From Streptomyces sp. NBC_00083 (GTDB taxonomy: Bacteria > Actinomycetota > Actinomycetes > Streptomycetales > Streptomycetaceae), in contig NZ_JAPELY010000002.1 of the NCBI RefSeq assembly GCF_026343295.1, forward strand, positions 806,001 through 870,000: a DNA stretch of 64,000 nt. The letters run 5' to 3'. The notes beneath the pieces were generated by a model. The model had not been told where the DNA came from and did not search any database. It saw only the letters and a program-made list of their open reading frames with translations. Position 1 is the first letter of the stretch. Each line of letters starts with the position of its first letter. This document shows positions 43,142 through 52,338 of this stretch, in pieces. Made by a program: the position numbers and the translations under genes.

Positions 43142-43256
43142 ATCGCGGATTCGGAAAGTCAAGGCGCGCCCGCGCCCCGCGAGCGGCGACCGCGAGTCAC
43201 GCCCGCCCGGGTGTTCCTGGGGCGAAATGACCCGCTGTGTGACCTAGCGTGGGGGC

Positions 43257-44090
43257 GTGCCCGTCGCCCCTGTCGCCACCCCCGGAGCGCTGCTCCTGTG
43301 CCGCGCCGAACCCGCGGTGGTCCGCCCGGTCGCCCATCTGCTGCGCGAGCCGATGCTCCTGGCGCCGGCCGGTGAGGGCTGGAGCGTGCTCGTCCCCTCG
43401 GCCACACCCTGGCTGCCCGGCGACGACCCGGTCGACCAAGTGCTCGCCGGCTGGGCCGGTGCCCTCACCGTCGGCGCGGGCCGCCCCGCGCTGGCGCTGT
43501 GGTGGGACGACTCCCGGGCGGGCTACACCCTGGCCTCGGGCTTCCGCCGTACGGTCGGCTACGTCTGGCTCGCCGACGGCACGCCGGTGGGCGAGGGCGA
43601 GGCGATGCGCACCTTCGCCGCCCGGCTGGGCCTCGACCCCGTGGGCGATGTGGAGGTGCTCGACGGGCTGACCCGTCCCGATCCGGCCGCCGACGCGCGG
43701 GCCCGCCTCCTCGGACTGCTCGCGGTCCTGGCCCGTACCGGCGTCGCCCTGCCCGCCGGTCTGACCCCGGGCGAACGGACGGACCGGCTGCGCTCGGTGG
43801 CCGAGGCGCAGGGCGCGGAGACGGTCGCGTGGTCCGGCTGGCGCGACGCCGTGCGCGCCGAGCTCGACGCGGTCGAGGGCGGCCCGGCCGGCCCATGGGT
43901 GCGCGGCCCCAGGGCGCGGCTCCTGGGCGGCGCCCAGCTCGCCGCGGGGCTGCCGCTCGCGGCCTGGGGCCTCACCCGGCGCAGTGGCGGATGGACGGCG
44001 GCGGGCGCGATCCTCGTCGCCCACGGCGCGCTGGGGCTCGCGTACGACCGGATGCGGGACCCCGCGCACGGCTGGCACGTCTGCGGCTGA
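43257..44090 (+). CDS. conserved hypothetical protein with C-terminal membrane segments
   Basis: 277 aa, GTG start. No catalytic motif recognised. Soluble N-terminal 200 residues rich in Ala, Trp and Pro (ALALWWDDSRAGYTLASGFR). The final 60 residues contain two hydrophobic stretches (LLGGAQLAAGLPLAAWGL, GAILVAHGALGLAYD) that could be a hairpin in the membrane. Function unknown. The stop lies inside the left arm of a terminator hairpin. Confidence 0.72.
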   Translation: MPVAPVATPGALLLCRAEPAVVRPVAHLLREPMLLAPAGEGWSVLVPSATPWLPGDDPVDQVLAGWAGALTVGAGRPALALWWDDSRAGYTLASGFRRTVGYVWLADGTPVGEGEAMRTFAARLGLDPVGDVEVLDGLTRPDPAADARARLLGLLAVLARTGVALPAGLTPGERTDRLRSVAEAQGAETVAWSGWRDAVRAELDAVEGGPAGPWVRGPRARLLGGAQLAAGLPLAAWGLTRRSGGWTAAGAILVAHGALGLAYDRMRDPAHGWHVCG

Positions 44091-44117
44091 CGCGTCTGCG
44101 TCATACGCGTCAGCCGC
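44083..44117. terminator. bidirectional terminator overlapping a stop codon
   Basis: 13-bp perfect stem GCGGCTGACGCGT/ACGCGTCAGCCGC (44083-44095, 44105-44117), 9-nt loop. The left arm includes the TGA of the preceding gene. Between convergent genes. Confidence 0.75.
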
Positions 44118-44159
44118 ATCCCGGACGCCCCGAGTTCCCCGGGGTGCCCTCCCTCTCGT

Positions 44160-44345
44160 CTACTCCTCGTCCTCGTCCTCGTCGTCGAGCCGGGCCAGCC
44201 ACGTGGCGAGCCGCTCGACCGGGACCTCGAAGTCCGGGTTCAGGTCGACGAAGGTGCGCAGCTGCTCGGCGAGCCACTCGAAGGTGACCTCCTCCTCGCC
44301 GCGCCGCTTCTCCAGCTCCTCGATGCCGCGGTCGGTGAAGTACAC
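44160..44345 (-). CDS. small acidic protein (DUF6104-like)
   Basis: 61 aa from GTG 44345 with GGAG seven nt upstream; longer in-frame starts lack this. VYFTDRGIEELEKRRGEEE, then FEWLAEQLRTFVDLNPDFEV. All helical, acidic, ends in a run of Asp/Glu. I believe this is the very conserved small actinobacterial DUF6104, not checked. Function unknown. It may bind a partner protein or act in RNA regulation. Confidence 0.8.
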   Translation of the reverse strand: MYFTDRGIEELEKRRGEEEVTFEWLAEQLRTFVDLNPDFEVPVERLATWLARLDDEDEDEE

Positions 44346-44515
44346 AACTTGCTCCTGGGACGACGTACCGGATGTTCGGCCCTCAGGGTATCGGGCGGCC
44401 GTCACCGGGCGGGCGCCGCTCGTTCTTTACGCGTGCTTTATTTCCGCATGGACTGTCCTTGGACGCTTCGCTGATAGTTTCCCGGTCTGTTTTGTGCTCA
44501 GGGGTGGGAAGTTTT

Positions 44516-45046
44516 GTGAAGATTCAGATATTTACCATGCGGCAAATGGTGCGATACAGCATCGGCGCCGTCGTCATTTTCGCCCTGCTCGGCCTCTATT
44601 GGTACGCGGATGCCAAGGAAACCGGATCGACCGGTGACTTGGTGATGTGCGGCTTCCTCGGGATCGCCGCGCTCTTCGTGGTGCAGCGCTGTCTGCTGCT
44701 GCCCTCGAAGGCGTGGGTGCGGTTCGACGGCGATGTGCTGGAGTGGCGGACGCACAAGTCGCTGCTGAAGCAGGAGGTTTCGCCGTCCGGTTCGGTGGCC
44801 CTGCGTGACATCGTCGCGGCCGAGGTGATCGTGCAACACCCCACCTCACGCGTGCTGTGGACCAAGCGGCAGGTGGAAATGCGGGCGGTGTGCCTGGAGT
44901 TGACGGACGGCGAGAACGTCGTCCTGCCCATTCGCGGCCTCGCCCTGAGGCTGTCCGCCGGGACACCGTTCCGGCGCCTCCTCGACGAACTGCGCCGCCG
45001 GCGGCCGGAGTTGGCCCAGGGGCTCGCCGTCGCCGTCCAGCAGTAA
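44516..45046 (+). CDS. membrane-anchored small protein, paralogue A
   Basis: 176 aa from GTG 44516, starting VKIQIFTMRQMVRYSI. Two N-terminal hydrophobic helices (SIGAVVIFALLGLYWYA, LVMCGFLGIAALFVVQRCLLL) are followed by a soluble beta-rich PH-like domain (WVRFDGDVLEWRTHKSLLK), ending in LRRRRPELAQGLAVAVQQ. It shares order and many residues with the next gene. Function unknown. Confidence 0.75.
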   Translation: MKIQIFTMRQMVRYSIGAVVIFALLGLYWYADAKETGSTGDLVMCGFLGIAALFVVQRCLLLPSKAWVRFDGDVLEWRTHKSLLKQEVSPSGSVALRDIVAAEVIVQHPTSRVLWTKRQVEMRAVCLELTDGENVVLPIRGLALRLSAGTPFRRLLDELRRRRPELAQGLAVAVQQ

Positions 45047-45110
45047 CGACATTGCTCCGCCGTCCGTCCGCAGGGGGCGGGCGGCTCACTCTTATGTTCC
45101 GGAGTTGGTT

Positions 45111-45608
45111 GTGAAGGTCCAGATATTCACGATGCGCCAAGCGGTGAACGCGTCGATATTCTTCGGCTGCATCCTGTTCGCCATTGGCGTGAGCTTGTCG
45201 TCCACCATTTTGCAGGCCGTCATCGGCGTCGCAGCGATTGCCCTGATCGTGCGATTTCTTCTGCTGCCCTCCCAGGGGTGGGTGCGGATCGACGCCGACA
45301 CCATCGCGTGGCGGACGCCGCGGGGCGGCCGCAAGACGGGGCTCCCGCCGGCCGGCTCGGTGGCGGTCACGGACATCGCGGCGGCCGACATGGTGAAGCA
45401 GACGGTGACGATCCGGCCCCTCGGTGCGGCCAAGCAGATGGAGATGCGCGGCATCCGCCTGACGCTCCGCTCCGGCGGCAGCGTCCTGCTGCCGATCAGG
45501 GCCGCGGTCACCAATGTGAGCGCCGCATCGCCGCTGCGCCGGCTCGTCGACGAGCTCCGGCGGCAGCACCCCGAGCTGGCGACCGCGCTCGCCGTGCCGA
45601 CGATGTGA
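45111..45608 (+). CDS. membrane-anchored small protein, paralogue B
   Basis: 165 aa from GTG 45111, with GGAG six nt upstream; starts VKVQIFTMRQAVNASI, matching the upstream paralogue. Same plan: two membrane helices, then GWVRIDADTIAWRTPRGGRK and the tail LRRQHPELATALAVPTM. The two genes look like a tandem duplication that has diverged by roughly half. Likely one operon with paralogue A (64-nt gap). Function unknown. Confidence 0.75.
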   Translation: MKVQIFTMRQAVNASIFFGCILFAIGVSLSSTILQAVIGVAAIALIVRFLLLPSQGWVRIDADTIAWRTPRGGRKTGLPPAGSVAVTDIAAADMVKQTVTIRPLGAAKQMEMRGIRLTLRSGGSVLLPIRAAVTNVSAASPLRRLVDELRRQHPELATALAVPTM

Positions 45609-45784
45609 GGGTCCGACGACCCGGTTCGCCGGCCGGGGCCGGGGTACCGCGAGGTCAGCGTCTCCGGTCGTTCCCGCGGGGTCGTCCCGGGGCGCGGCCG
45701 ACGGAATCGGCGGCCATGATCGGGATCTGACGGGCGTCGCACGGCGTTGTGTGAGTACGGGACGGCTGACGGAGGTGGCTTCGG

Positions 45785-46108
45785 ATGTTCGGTGGGCTCG
45801 ACGAGCTTTTCGCGCCAGGGCGGCGGCACACGGAAGAGGAGCGCCGCCGCCAGGAGATCACGCTCGACGAGGTCGGCGACTCCGATCCGGGCCGCGGCCC
45901 CATAGACCTCGCCAGCGGCAGCGTCCTCATACGGGTGCCGCAGGGCGGAGCCGCCGGACACGCCGAGGACGGACACGCCGAGGACGGAGATGCCGAGGAC
46001 GGAGATGCCGAGGACGGGCACGCCCGGTCCGGGCATCGCGGCGATGACGGCGAGACCGACGCCCCCGGGGCAGCCGACGGCCCCCGCGGTGACGACGGGC
46101 CGGGCTGA
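45785..46108 (+). CDS. small hypothetical protein with acidic pentapeptide repeats
   Basis: 107 aa. The N-terminal 50 residues (MFGGLDELFAPGRRHTEEE, then GRGPIDLASGSVLIRVP) look like a small conserved Streptomyces family (possibly DUF6191). The following (H/D)AEDG is repeated four times in 45959-46018, a 15-nt tandem repeat, and the tail is GDDG-rich and disordered. The region 45609-45784 before it shows no other feature. Confidence 0.65.
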   Translation: MFGGLDELFAPGRRHTEEERRRQEITLDEVGDSDPGRGPIDLASGSVLIRVPQGGAAGHAEDGHAEDGDAEDGDAEDGHARSGHRGDDGETDAPGAADGPRGDDGPG

Positions 46109-46173
46109 GGTCACCCCCGCCCGTCGCCCCCCGCCCGCCACACCCGCCCGCGTCACCTACGCCGCCCACGCCG

Positions 46174-46213
46174 AAGGGCCCGGCACCCCCTGGAATCGGG
46201 GTGCCGGGCCCTT
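46174..46213 (-). terminator. terminator of kgd
   Basis: Perfect 16-bp inverted repeat (46174-46189 with 46198-46213), 8-nt loop, ending AA/TT. Located 24 nt after the kgd stop. Confidence 0.85.
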
Positions 46214-46236
46214 CCGCTGCGTACAGCCTGCCGGTG

Positions 46237-49200
46237 CTAGGCCTCGAAGACCTCGTTCACCAGCTGCTCCTGCTCCTGCTCGTGGCGCTTCTTCGAGCCC
46301 ACCGCCGGGGACGAGCCGTGCGGGCGCGAGATGCGGCGCAGGCGCTCGCCGTGCGGCACGTCCGCGCCGACGGCCAGGTCCAGGTGGTCGATCAGGTTGA
46401 GCGCGATGAACGGCCAGGCACCCTGGTTCGCCGGCTCCTCCTGGGCCCACAGGTACTTCTCGGCGTTCGGGAACTTGGCGATCTCCGCCTGGAGCTCGGC
46501 ACCCGGCAGCGGGTACAGGCGCTCGATGCGGATGATCGCCGTGTCGTTCGCGCCGCGCTTCTCGCGCTCGGCGGCCAGGTCGTAGTAGACCTTGCCCGCG
46601 CAGAAGACGACCTTGCGGACCGCGCTCGCGTCCACGTGCTCGTCGCCGATCACCGGGCGGAAGCCACCGCTGGTGAACTCCTCGGCCTTCGACGCCGCCG
46701 CCTTCAGACGCAGCATCGACTTCGGGGTGAAGACGATGAGCGGCTTGTGGTGCGGGTTGTGGACCTGCCAGCGCAGCAGGTGGAAGTAGTTCGACGGCAG
46801 CGTCGGCATCGCGACCGTCATGTTGTTCTGCGCGCACATCTGGAGGAAGCGCTCCGGGCGGGCGGACGAGTGGTCCGGGCCCTGGCCCTCGTAGCCGTGC
46901 GGCAGCAGCAGCGTGACGCCGGAGGTCTGGCCCCACTTCTGCTCGGCCGACGAGATGAACTCGTCGACGACCGTCTGGGCGCCGTTGACGAAGTCGCCGA
47001 ACTGCGCCTCCCACATCACCAGGGACTCGGGACGGGCCAGCGAGTAGCCGTACTCGAAGCCCATCGCCGCGTACTCGGAGAGCAGCGAGTCGTAGACGTT
47101 GTAGCGCGCCTGCTCGTCCGACAGGTACATCAGCGGGGTGTAGTCCTCGCCGGTGACCTGGTCGACCAGGACCGCGTGGCGCTGGCCGAAGGTGCCGCGG
47201 CGGGTGTCCTGGCCGGAGAGCCGGACCGGGACGCCCTCCATGAGCAGCGAACCGATGGCCAGGGTCTCGCCCGTGCCCCAGTCGATCGTGCCGTCCTCGA
47301 CGGAGGCGGCGCGACGCTGCATCTGCGGCATCAGACGCGGGTGGACGGTGATCCGCTCGGGGATGTTCACCTGCGACTCGGCGATGCGCTTGACGATCTC
47401 CTGGGAGACCGCCGTGGAGACCGTGACCGGGAACTGCGCCTGGGCGTCCGACGACTGGATCTCGCCCGGCGCCGAGGTGGCCTCGCGGACCTCCGCGAAC
47501 ACCTTCTCCAGCTGGCCCTGGAAGTCCTGCAGGGCCTGCTCGGCCTCCTCCAGGGTGATGTCGCCGCGACCGATGAGCGACTCGGTGTAGAGCTTGCGCA
47601 CCGAGCGCTTCTTGTCGATCAGGTTGTACATCTGCGGGTTGGTGAACTGCGGGTTGTCGCCCTCGTTGTGACCGCGGCGGCGGTAGCAGATGAGGTCGAT
47701 CACGACGTCCTTGTTGAACGTCTGGCGGAACTCGAAGGCGAGCCGCGCGACGCGGACCACGGCCTCCGGGTCGTCGCCGTTCACGTGGATGATCGGCGCC
47801 TCGATCATGCGGGCCACGTCGGTGGCGTACATGGACGAGCGCGACGACTCCGGGGCGGCGGTGAAGCCGACCTGGTTGTTGATGACGATGTGGACCGTGC
47901 CGCCGGTGCGGTAGCCGCGCAGCTGCGACATGTTCAGGGTCTCGGCGACGACACCCTGGCCGGCGAAGGCCGCGTCACCGTGCAGGGCGACCGGCAGGAC
48001 CGTGAAGTCCGTGCCGCCCTTGTTGATGACGTCCTGCTTGGCGCGGGCGACACCCTCCAGGACCGGGTCGACCGCCTCCAGGTGCGAGGGGTTCGCGACG
48101 AGCGAGACCTTGATCTGCTCGCCGTCCAGACCGGTGAAGGTGCCGGAGGCGCCCAGGTGGTACTTCACGTCGCCGGAGCCGTGCATCGACTTCGGGTCGA
48201 GGTTGCCCTCGAACTCGCGGAAGATCTGCGCGTACGACTTGCCGACGATGTTGGCGAGGACGTTCAGACGGCCGCGGTGGGCCATGCCGATGACGACCTC
48301 GTCCAGGCGCGACTCGGCGGCGCTGTCGATGACGGCGTCGAGCAGCGGAATGACCGACTCGCCGCCTTCGAGCGAGAAGCGCTTCTGGCCGACGTACTTG
48401 GTCTGCAGGAACGTCTCGAACGCCTCGGCGGCGTTCAGACGGCGCAGGATGCGCAGCTGCTCCTCGCGCTCCGGCTTGGAGTGCGAGCGCTCGACGCGGT
48501 CCTGGATCCACTTGCGCTGCTTGGGGTCCTGGATGTGCATGAACTCGATGCCGGTGGTGCGGCAGTACGAGTCGCGCAGGACGCCGAGGACGTCGCGCAG
48601 CTTCATCAGGGTCTTGCCGGCGAAGCCGCCGACCGCGAACTCGCGCTCCAGGTCCCACAGGGTGAGGCCGTGCTCGGTGATGTCCAGGTCGGGGTGCTTG
48701 CGCTGGCGGTACTCCAGCGGGTCGGTGTCGGCCATGACGTGGCCGCGGACCCGGTAGGAGTGGATCAGCTCGAAGACGCGGGCGGCCTTCGTGACGTCGT
48801 CGTCGTGCGAGGCGTCGATGTCCTTGAGCCAGCGGACCGGCTCGTAGGGGATGCGCAGCGCCTCGAAGATGTCGTCGAAGAACCCGTTGTCACCGAGGAG
48901 CAGGTTGGCGACGACGCGCAGGAACTCGCCCGAAGCGGCACCCTGGATGACCCGGTGGTCGTAGGTCGAGGTGAGGGTCATCACCTTCGAGATGCCCAGC
49001 TTGTTCAGGGTGTCCTGCGAGGTGCCCTGGAACTCGGCCGGGTAGTCCATCGAGCCGACGCCCATGATGACCGACTGTCCGGGCATCAGACGCGGCACGG
49101 AGTGCACGGTGCCGAGGCCGCCGGGGTTGGTCAGCGAGACGGTGACGCCGGTGAAGTCGTCCATCGTCAGCTTGTTGTTCCGGGCGCGGCGGACGATGTC

Positions 49201-50043
49201 CTCGTACGCCTGCCAGAACTCGAAGAAGTTGAGCGTCTCGGCCTTCTTGATGCCGGCGACGACGAGCTGGCGGTCGCCGTTGGGCTTCACCAGGTCGATG
49301 GCGAGACCGAAGTTGACGTGCTCCGGCTTGACCAGGGTCGGCTTGCCGTCCTTCTCGACGAACGCGTAGTTCATCGACGGCATGGCCTTGATCGCCTGCA
49401 CCATCGCGTACCCGATGAGGTGGGTGAAGGAGACCTTCCCGCCCCGGGCGCGCTTGAGGTGGTTGTTGATGACGATGCGGTTGTCGAACAGCAGCTTCAC
49501 CGGGACGGCGCGGACGGACGTGGCCGTCGGCATCTCCAGCGAGGCGTTCATGTTCTTGGCGACCGCGGCGGCGGGACCGCGCAGCGTCACGTACTCCGGC
49601 CCTGCCGGGGCCTCCGTGGCGTCGGCCGCCTTGGCAGCCGGCTTGGCGGCGGCCGGTGCGGCGGCGGGCTTGGCAGGCGCAGCGGGCGCGGCGGCCGCCG
49701 CGGGCTTCGCCTGGGCCGGAGCCGGGAAGGCGGCCGGAGCGGCCTTGGCCGGCGCCGGTGCGGCGGCCGGGGTGGCCGGTGCCGCGGGAGCCGGGGCGGC
49801 CGCGGCGGGCGCGGTCGTGGTGGGAGCACCCTGAACAGGGTTGTCCGCCGTGCCGGCGGCGCCCGGCTTGTAGTCGGCGAAGAAGTCCCACCAGGCACGG
49901 TCGACCGAATTGGGGTCCTGGAGGTACTGCTGATAGATCTCGTCGACAAGCCACTCATTGGCACCAAAGCCGGCCGCAGGGTTCTTGCCCTGCCCGTCTT
50001 GGTCGGTCGAGACGCTCGAATTACTGGGGGACTGAGACGACAC
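46237..50043 (-). CDS. kgd: multifunctional 2-oxoglutarate dehydrogenase E1/E2 component (Kgd/OdhA)
   Basis: 1268 aa from GTG 50043 (VSSQSPSNSS); a GTG at 50070 has no ribosome site. Order: short E1 N-terminal segment (NEWLVDEIYQQYL), a long Ala/Pro linker, an E2-type succinyltransferase domain with DHRVIQG, then the ThDP E1 domain (about 390-1268) with GMAHRGRLN, GDAAFAGQGVV and LPHGYEGQGPDHSS. It is the actinobacterial fused form, working with a separate E3 and E2p, and controlled by the FHA protein GarA/OdhI in relatives. Catalyses TCA-cycle 2-oxoglutarate decarboxylation. Transcribed after the two-component genes upstream, with 280 nt between. Confidence 0.96.
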   Translation of the reverse strand: MSSQSPSNSSVSTDQDGQGKNPAAGFGANEWLVDEIYQQYLQDPNSVDRAWWDFFADYKPGAAGTADNPVQGAPTTTAPAAAAPAPAAPATPAAAPAPAKAAPAAFPAPAQAKPAAAAAPAAPAKPAAAPAAAKPAAKAADATEAPAGPEYVTLRGPAAAVAKNMNASLEMPTATSVRAVPVKLLFDNRIVINNHLKRARGGKVSFTHLIGYAMVQAIKAMPSMNYAFVEKDGKPTLVKPEHVNFGLAIDLVKPNGDRQLVVAGIKKAETLNFFEFWQAYEDIVRRARNNKLTMDDFTGVTVSLTNPGGLGTVHSVPRLMPGQSVIMGVGSMDYPAEFQGTSQDTLNKLGISKVMTLTSTYDHRVIQGAASGEFLRVVANLLLGDNGFFDDIFEALRIPYEPVRWLKDIDASHDDDVTKAARVFELIHSYRVRGHVMADTDPLEYRQRKHPDLDITEHGLTLWDLEREFAVGGFAGKTLMKLRDVLGVLRDSYCRTTGIEFMHIQDPKQRKWIQDRVERSHSKPEREEQLRILRRLNAAEAFETFLQTKYVGQKRFSLEGGESVIPLLDAVIDSAAESRLDEVVIGMAHRGRLNVLANIVGKSYAQIFREFEGNLDPKSMHGSGDVKYHLGASGTFTGLDGEQIKVSLVANPSHLEAVDPVLEGVARAKQDVINKGGTDFTVLPVALHGDAAFAGQGVVAETLNMSQLRGYRTGGTVHIVINNQVGFTAAPESSRSSMYATDVARMIEAPIIHVNGDDPEAVVRVARLAFEFRQTFNKDVVIDLICYRRRGHNEGDNPQFTNPQMYNLIDKKRSVRKLYTESLIGRGDITLEEAEQALQDFQGQLEKVFAEVREATSAPGEIQSSDAQAQFPVTVSTAVSQEIVKRIAESQVNIPERITVHPRLMPQMQRRAASVEDGTIDWGTGETLAIGSLLMEGVPVRLSGQDTRRGTFGQRHAVLVDQVTGEDYTPLMYLSDEQARYNVYDSLLSEYAAMGFEYGYSLARPESLVMWEAQFGDFVNGAQTVVDEFISSAEQKWGQTSGVTLLLPHGYEGQGPDHSSARPERFLQMCAQNNMTVAMPTLPSNYFHLLRWQVHNPHHKPLIVFTPKSMLRLKAAASKAEEFTSGGFRPVIGDEHVDASAVRKVVFCAGKVYYDLAAEREKRGANDTAIIRIERLYPLPGAELQAEIAKFPNAEKYLWAQEEPANQGAWPFIALNLIDHLDLAVGADVPHGERLRRISRPHGSSPAVGSKKRHEQEQEQLVNEVFEA

Positions 50044-50323
50044 GGCGGTAACCGCCCTCTTCCGCTTCACAAGGTGATGGACAGCGGAAATAAAGGCTAC
50101 GCCTTGCCGGCCGGGACGCGCAGACGGGGCAGGCCACAGTCGCGTAAGTCACACCGGAAGCCGTGTTTCGGGGCGCGAAATGGCGGGAAACAAGCGTGGT
50201 TCCGCTTCTCTCCGGGTCCTGCGGGTACACGACAGCGCGGCCGCGGCCCCCTGGACCGCGCCCTGGAAGGACCGCTTCCGCAGAACACCACGCAGAAGGA
50301 CCGCTTCCGGTTCGAACTTTACG

Positions 50324-51514
50324 TCAATTTTGCGGACGGGGGGTCCCCGGAAGGGTGACCTGGATCCGGCAGCCGCGCGCGGATTCGGCCACGCCGATCC
50401 GGCCACCGTGGAGGTCCACCGCCCAGCGCGCGATGGCGAGACCGAGCCCCGTGCCGCCGTCGCTGCCCGGACCGTGCGGCGAGGGCGCGGTGCCGCGGTT
50501 GAACCGTTCGAACACCCGGTGCCACTCCGACTGCGGTATCCCGGGCCCCTCGTCGAGGACCTCCAGATCGAGCGAGCCGGGGTGGGCGCCGCGCCGGGCC
50601 CGTACGGTCACCCGGCCGTGCGGCGGGGAGTGCTTCACGGCGTTGTCGATGAGATTCGCCACGACCTGGTGGAGCCGTTCCGCGTCCGCGTGCGCGGTGA
50701 GCTCCGGGGGCGACACGTCCAGGTGCAGATGGACGTCGGTGCGCTGGTGGTTGCCCGAGCCGGAGGACAGCTTGCGCTGGGCGGCCGCCAGGTTGGCTTC
50801 CTTGAGGACGCCCGACAGATACGGCCACACCTCGAAGCGGTGGGCGCGCAGTGTCACCACGCCGTTGTCCAGGCGGGAGAGGTCCAGGAGGGTCTCGACG
50901 AGGCGCCCCAGGCGCTCGGTCTGCTTCAGGGCCGTGCGCATCGTCTCGGGATCGGCCGCCGAGACGCCGTCGACCACGTTCTCCAGGACCGCGCGCAGCG
51001 CCGCGATGGGCGTGCGCAGCTCGTGCGAGACATTCGCCACGAGTTCCTTGCGGTGCCGGTCCACGGCCTCCAGGTCGTCGGCCATCCGGTTGATGGTGCC
51101 CGCCAGGTCGCCGAGCTCGTCGCGGCGGTCGGCGCCGCGCACCCGGCGCGTGTAGTCGCCGTGCGAGATGGCGCGGGCGACGGTGTTCATCTCGTCCAGC
51201 GGGGCGGTGAGCCCGTGCGCGACGAACTGGGTGATCAGCAGGGTCGCTATCACCGAGAAGACGGTGATGAAGCGGAGCTCGGTGCGGGTCTGCAGGGCCA
51301 CCATGAGCAGCCCGGTCGTGATGAAGACGGAGACCACGACGAGGGAGCCGAGCTTCGTCTTGATCGATATCGACACCGACCGCAGCCCGGCCGCGATCCG
51401 GCCCTTCAGGCCCCGCCTCGCCCTGGCCCATCTGCCGCGCCTGCCCGGCTCGTCCCACCCGGGCCGCTCGCCGCTGCCGCGCAGCTGCCGGGCCCGGTCT
51501 CCCGCCCGGCTCAT
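50324..51514 (-). CDS. membrane sensor histidine kinase
   Basis: 396 aa. Cytoplasmic basic N-tail, two close hydrophobic helices (SLVVVSVFITTGLLMVAL, FITVFSVIATLLITQFVAHGL) with almost no external loop, a HAMP (107-160), then HisKA with His164 in VSHELRTPI. The HATPase_c domain has NLIDNAVKHSP, DEGPGIPQSE and GTGLGLAIA. The tiny sensor loop suggests it senses membrane state or a partner protein. ATGA overlap with the regulator gene. Confidence 0.93.
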   Translation of the reverse strand: MSRAGDRARQLRGSGERPGWDEPGRRGRWARARRGLKGRIAAGLRSVSISIKTKLGSLVVVSVFITTGLLMVALQTRTELRFITVFSVIATLLITQFVAHGLTAPLDEMNTVARAISHGDYTRRVRGADRRDELGDLAGTINRMADDLEAVDRHRKELVANVSHELRTPIAALRAVLENVVDGVSAADPETMRTALKQTERLGRLVETLLDLSRLDNGVVTLRAHRFEVWPYLSGVLKEANLAAAQRKLSSGSGNHQRTDVHLHLDVSPPELTAHADAERLHQVVANLIDNAVKHSPPHGRVTVRARRGAHPGSLDLEVLDEGPGIPQSEWHRVFERFNRGTAPSPHGPGSDGGTGLGLAIARWAVDLHGGRIGVAESARGCRIQVTLPGTPRPQN

Positions 51515-52248
51515 GGCGCCGGGGTCTCCAGCGCGTAACCCACGCCATGGACCGTACGGATCCGCTCCGCGCCGATCTTCCGGCGCAGCGCCTTGATGTG
51601 GCTGTCCACGGTGCGGGTGCCGGACGCGTCGGCCCAGTCCCACACCTCGGCGAGCAGCTGCTCGCGGGAGAGCACGGCGCGCGGGGTGTTCGCCAGGCAG
51701 CTCAGCAGGTCGAACTCGGTCGGCGTCAGGTGGACGTCCTCGCCGCGCACCCGTACCCGGCGCTGCGCGTGGTCGATCTCCAGTTCGCCGAGGCGGAGTA
51801 TGCCGGTGCGCGGCGTGGTGGCGGCGAGCGCGGCCCGCTCCACCCGGCGCAGCAGGACGTGCACCCGCGCCGCGAGCTCGCGCATCGAGAACGGCTTGGT
51901 CATGTAGTCGTCCGCGCCGACGCCGAGCCCGACCAGCATGTCCGTCTCGTCGTCGCGGGCCGTCAGCATGAGGACCGGCACGGGCCGGCGGGCCTGGACC
52001 CGGCGGCACACCTCCAGGCCGTCGAAGCCCGGCAGCATGATGTCGAGGACCATGAGGTCCGGCTGCCATGCCTCGGCCGTGTCGACGGCGGCGGGGCCGT
52101 CCAGCGCCGTTTGCACCTGGAAGCCCTCGGCCCGCAGCCGGGCCGCGATGGCGTCCACGATCGTCGTGTCGTCCTCGACGACCAGCACCCTGCGCTGGGC
52201 GCCGGGGGTCGCCGCGACGCCGTTGTTGCCGGTGTGAGTCTGCTCCAT
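51511..52248 (-). CDS. OmpR/PhoB family response regulator
   Basis: 245 aa. Receiver domain with acidic pair VEDD (25-27) and phosphoacceptor Asp69 in VLDIMLPGFDG. Thr in LTARD and Lys in MTKPF are in place. C-terminal winged helix ends TVDSHIKALRRKIG and TVHGVGYALE. Co-transcribed with the kinase gene by ATGA overlap. The regulated genes are not evident; kgd downstream is one candidate. Confidence 0.94.
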   Translation of the reverse strand: MEQTHTGNNGVAATPGAQRRVLVVEDDTTIVDAIAARLRAEGFQVQTALDGPAAVDTAEAWQPDLMVLDIMLPGFDGLEVCRRVQARRPVPVLMLTARDDETDMLVGLGVGADDYMTKPFSMRELAARVHVLLRRVERAALAATTPRTGILRLGELEIDHAQRRVRVRGEDVHLTPTEFDLLSCLANTPRAVLSREQLLAEVWDWADASGTRTVDSHIKALRRKIGAERIRTVHGVGYALETPAP

Positions 52249-52338
52249 CGGTTGCCCCGCCCTGACTGTGCTCGCCCGGGGATCCGTGGGGTGATCCCCT
52301 GTGTCGGTCAGAGACTAGAGGCACTTTCCGTATCTCGG

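Noticed and set aside
46201..50358. 1385-codon open frame on the plus strand
   Set aside because: It is the antisense shadow of kgd. GC-rich third positions remove stops in this frame; the product lacks motifs and is rich in Arg, Val and Leu as expected for such shadows.
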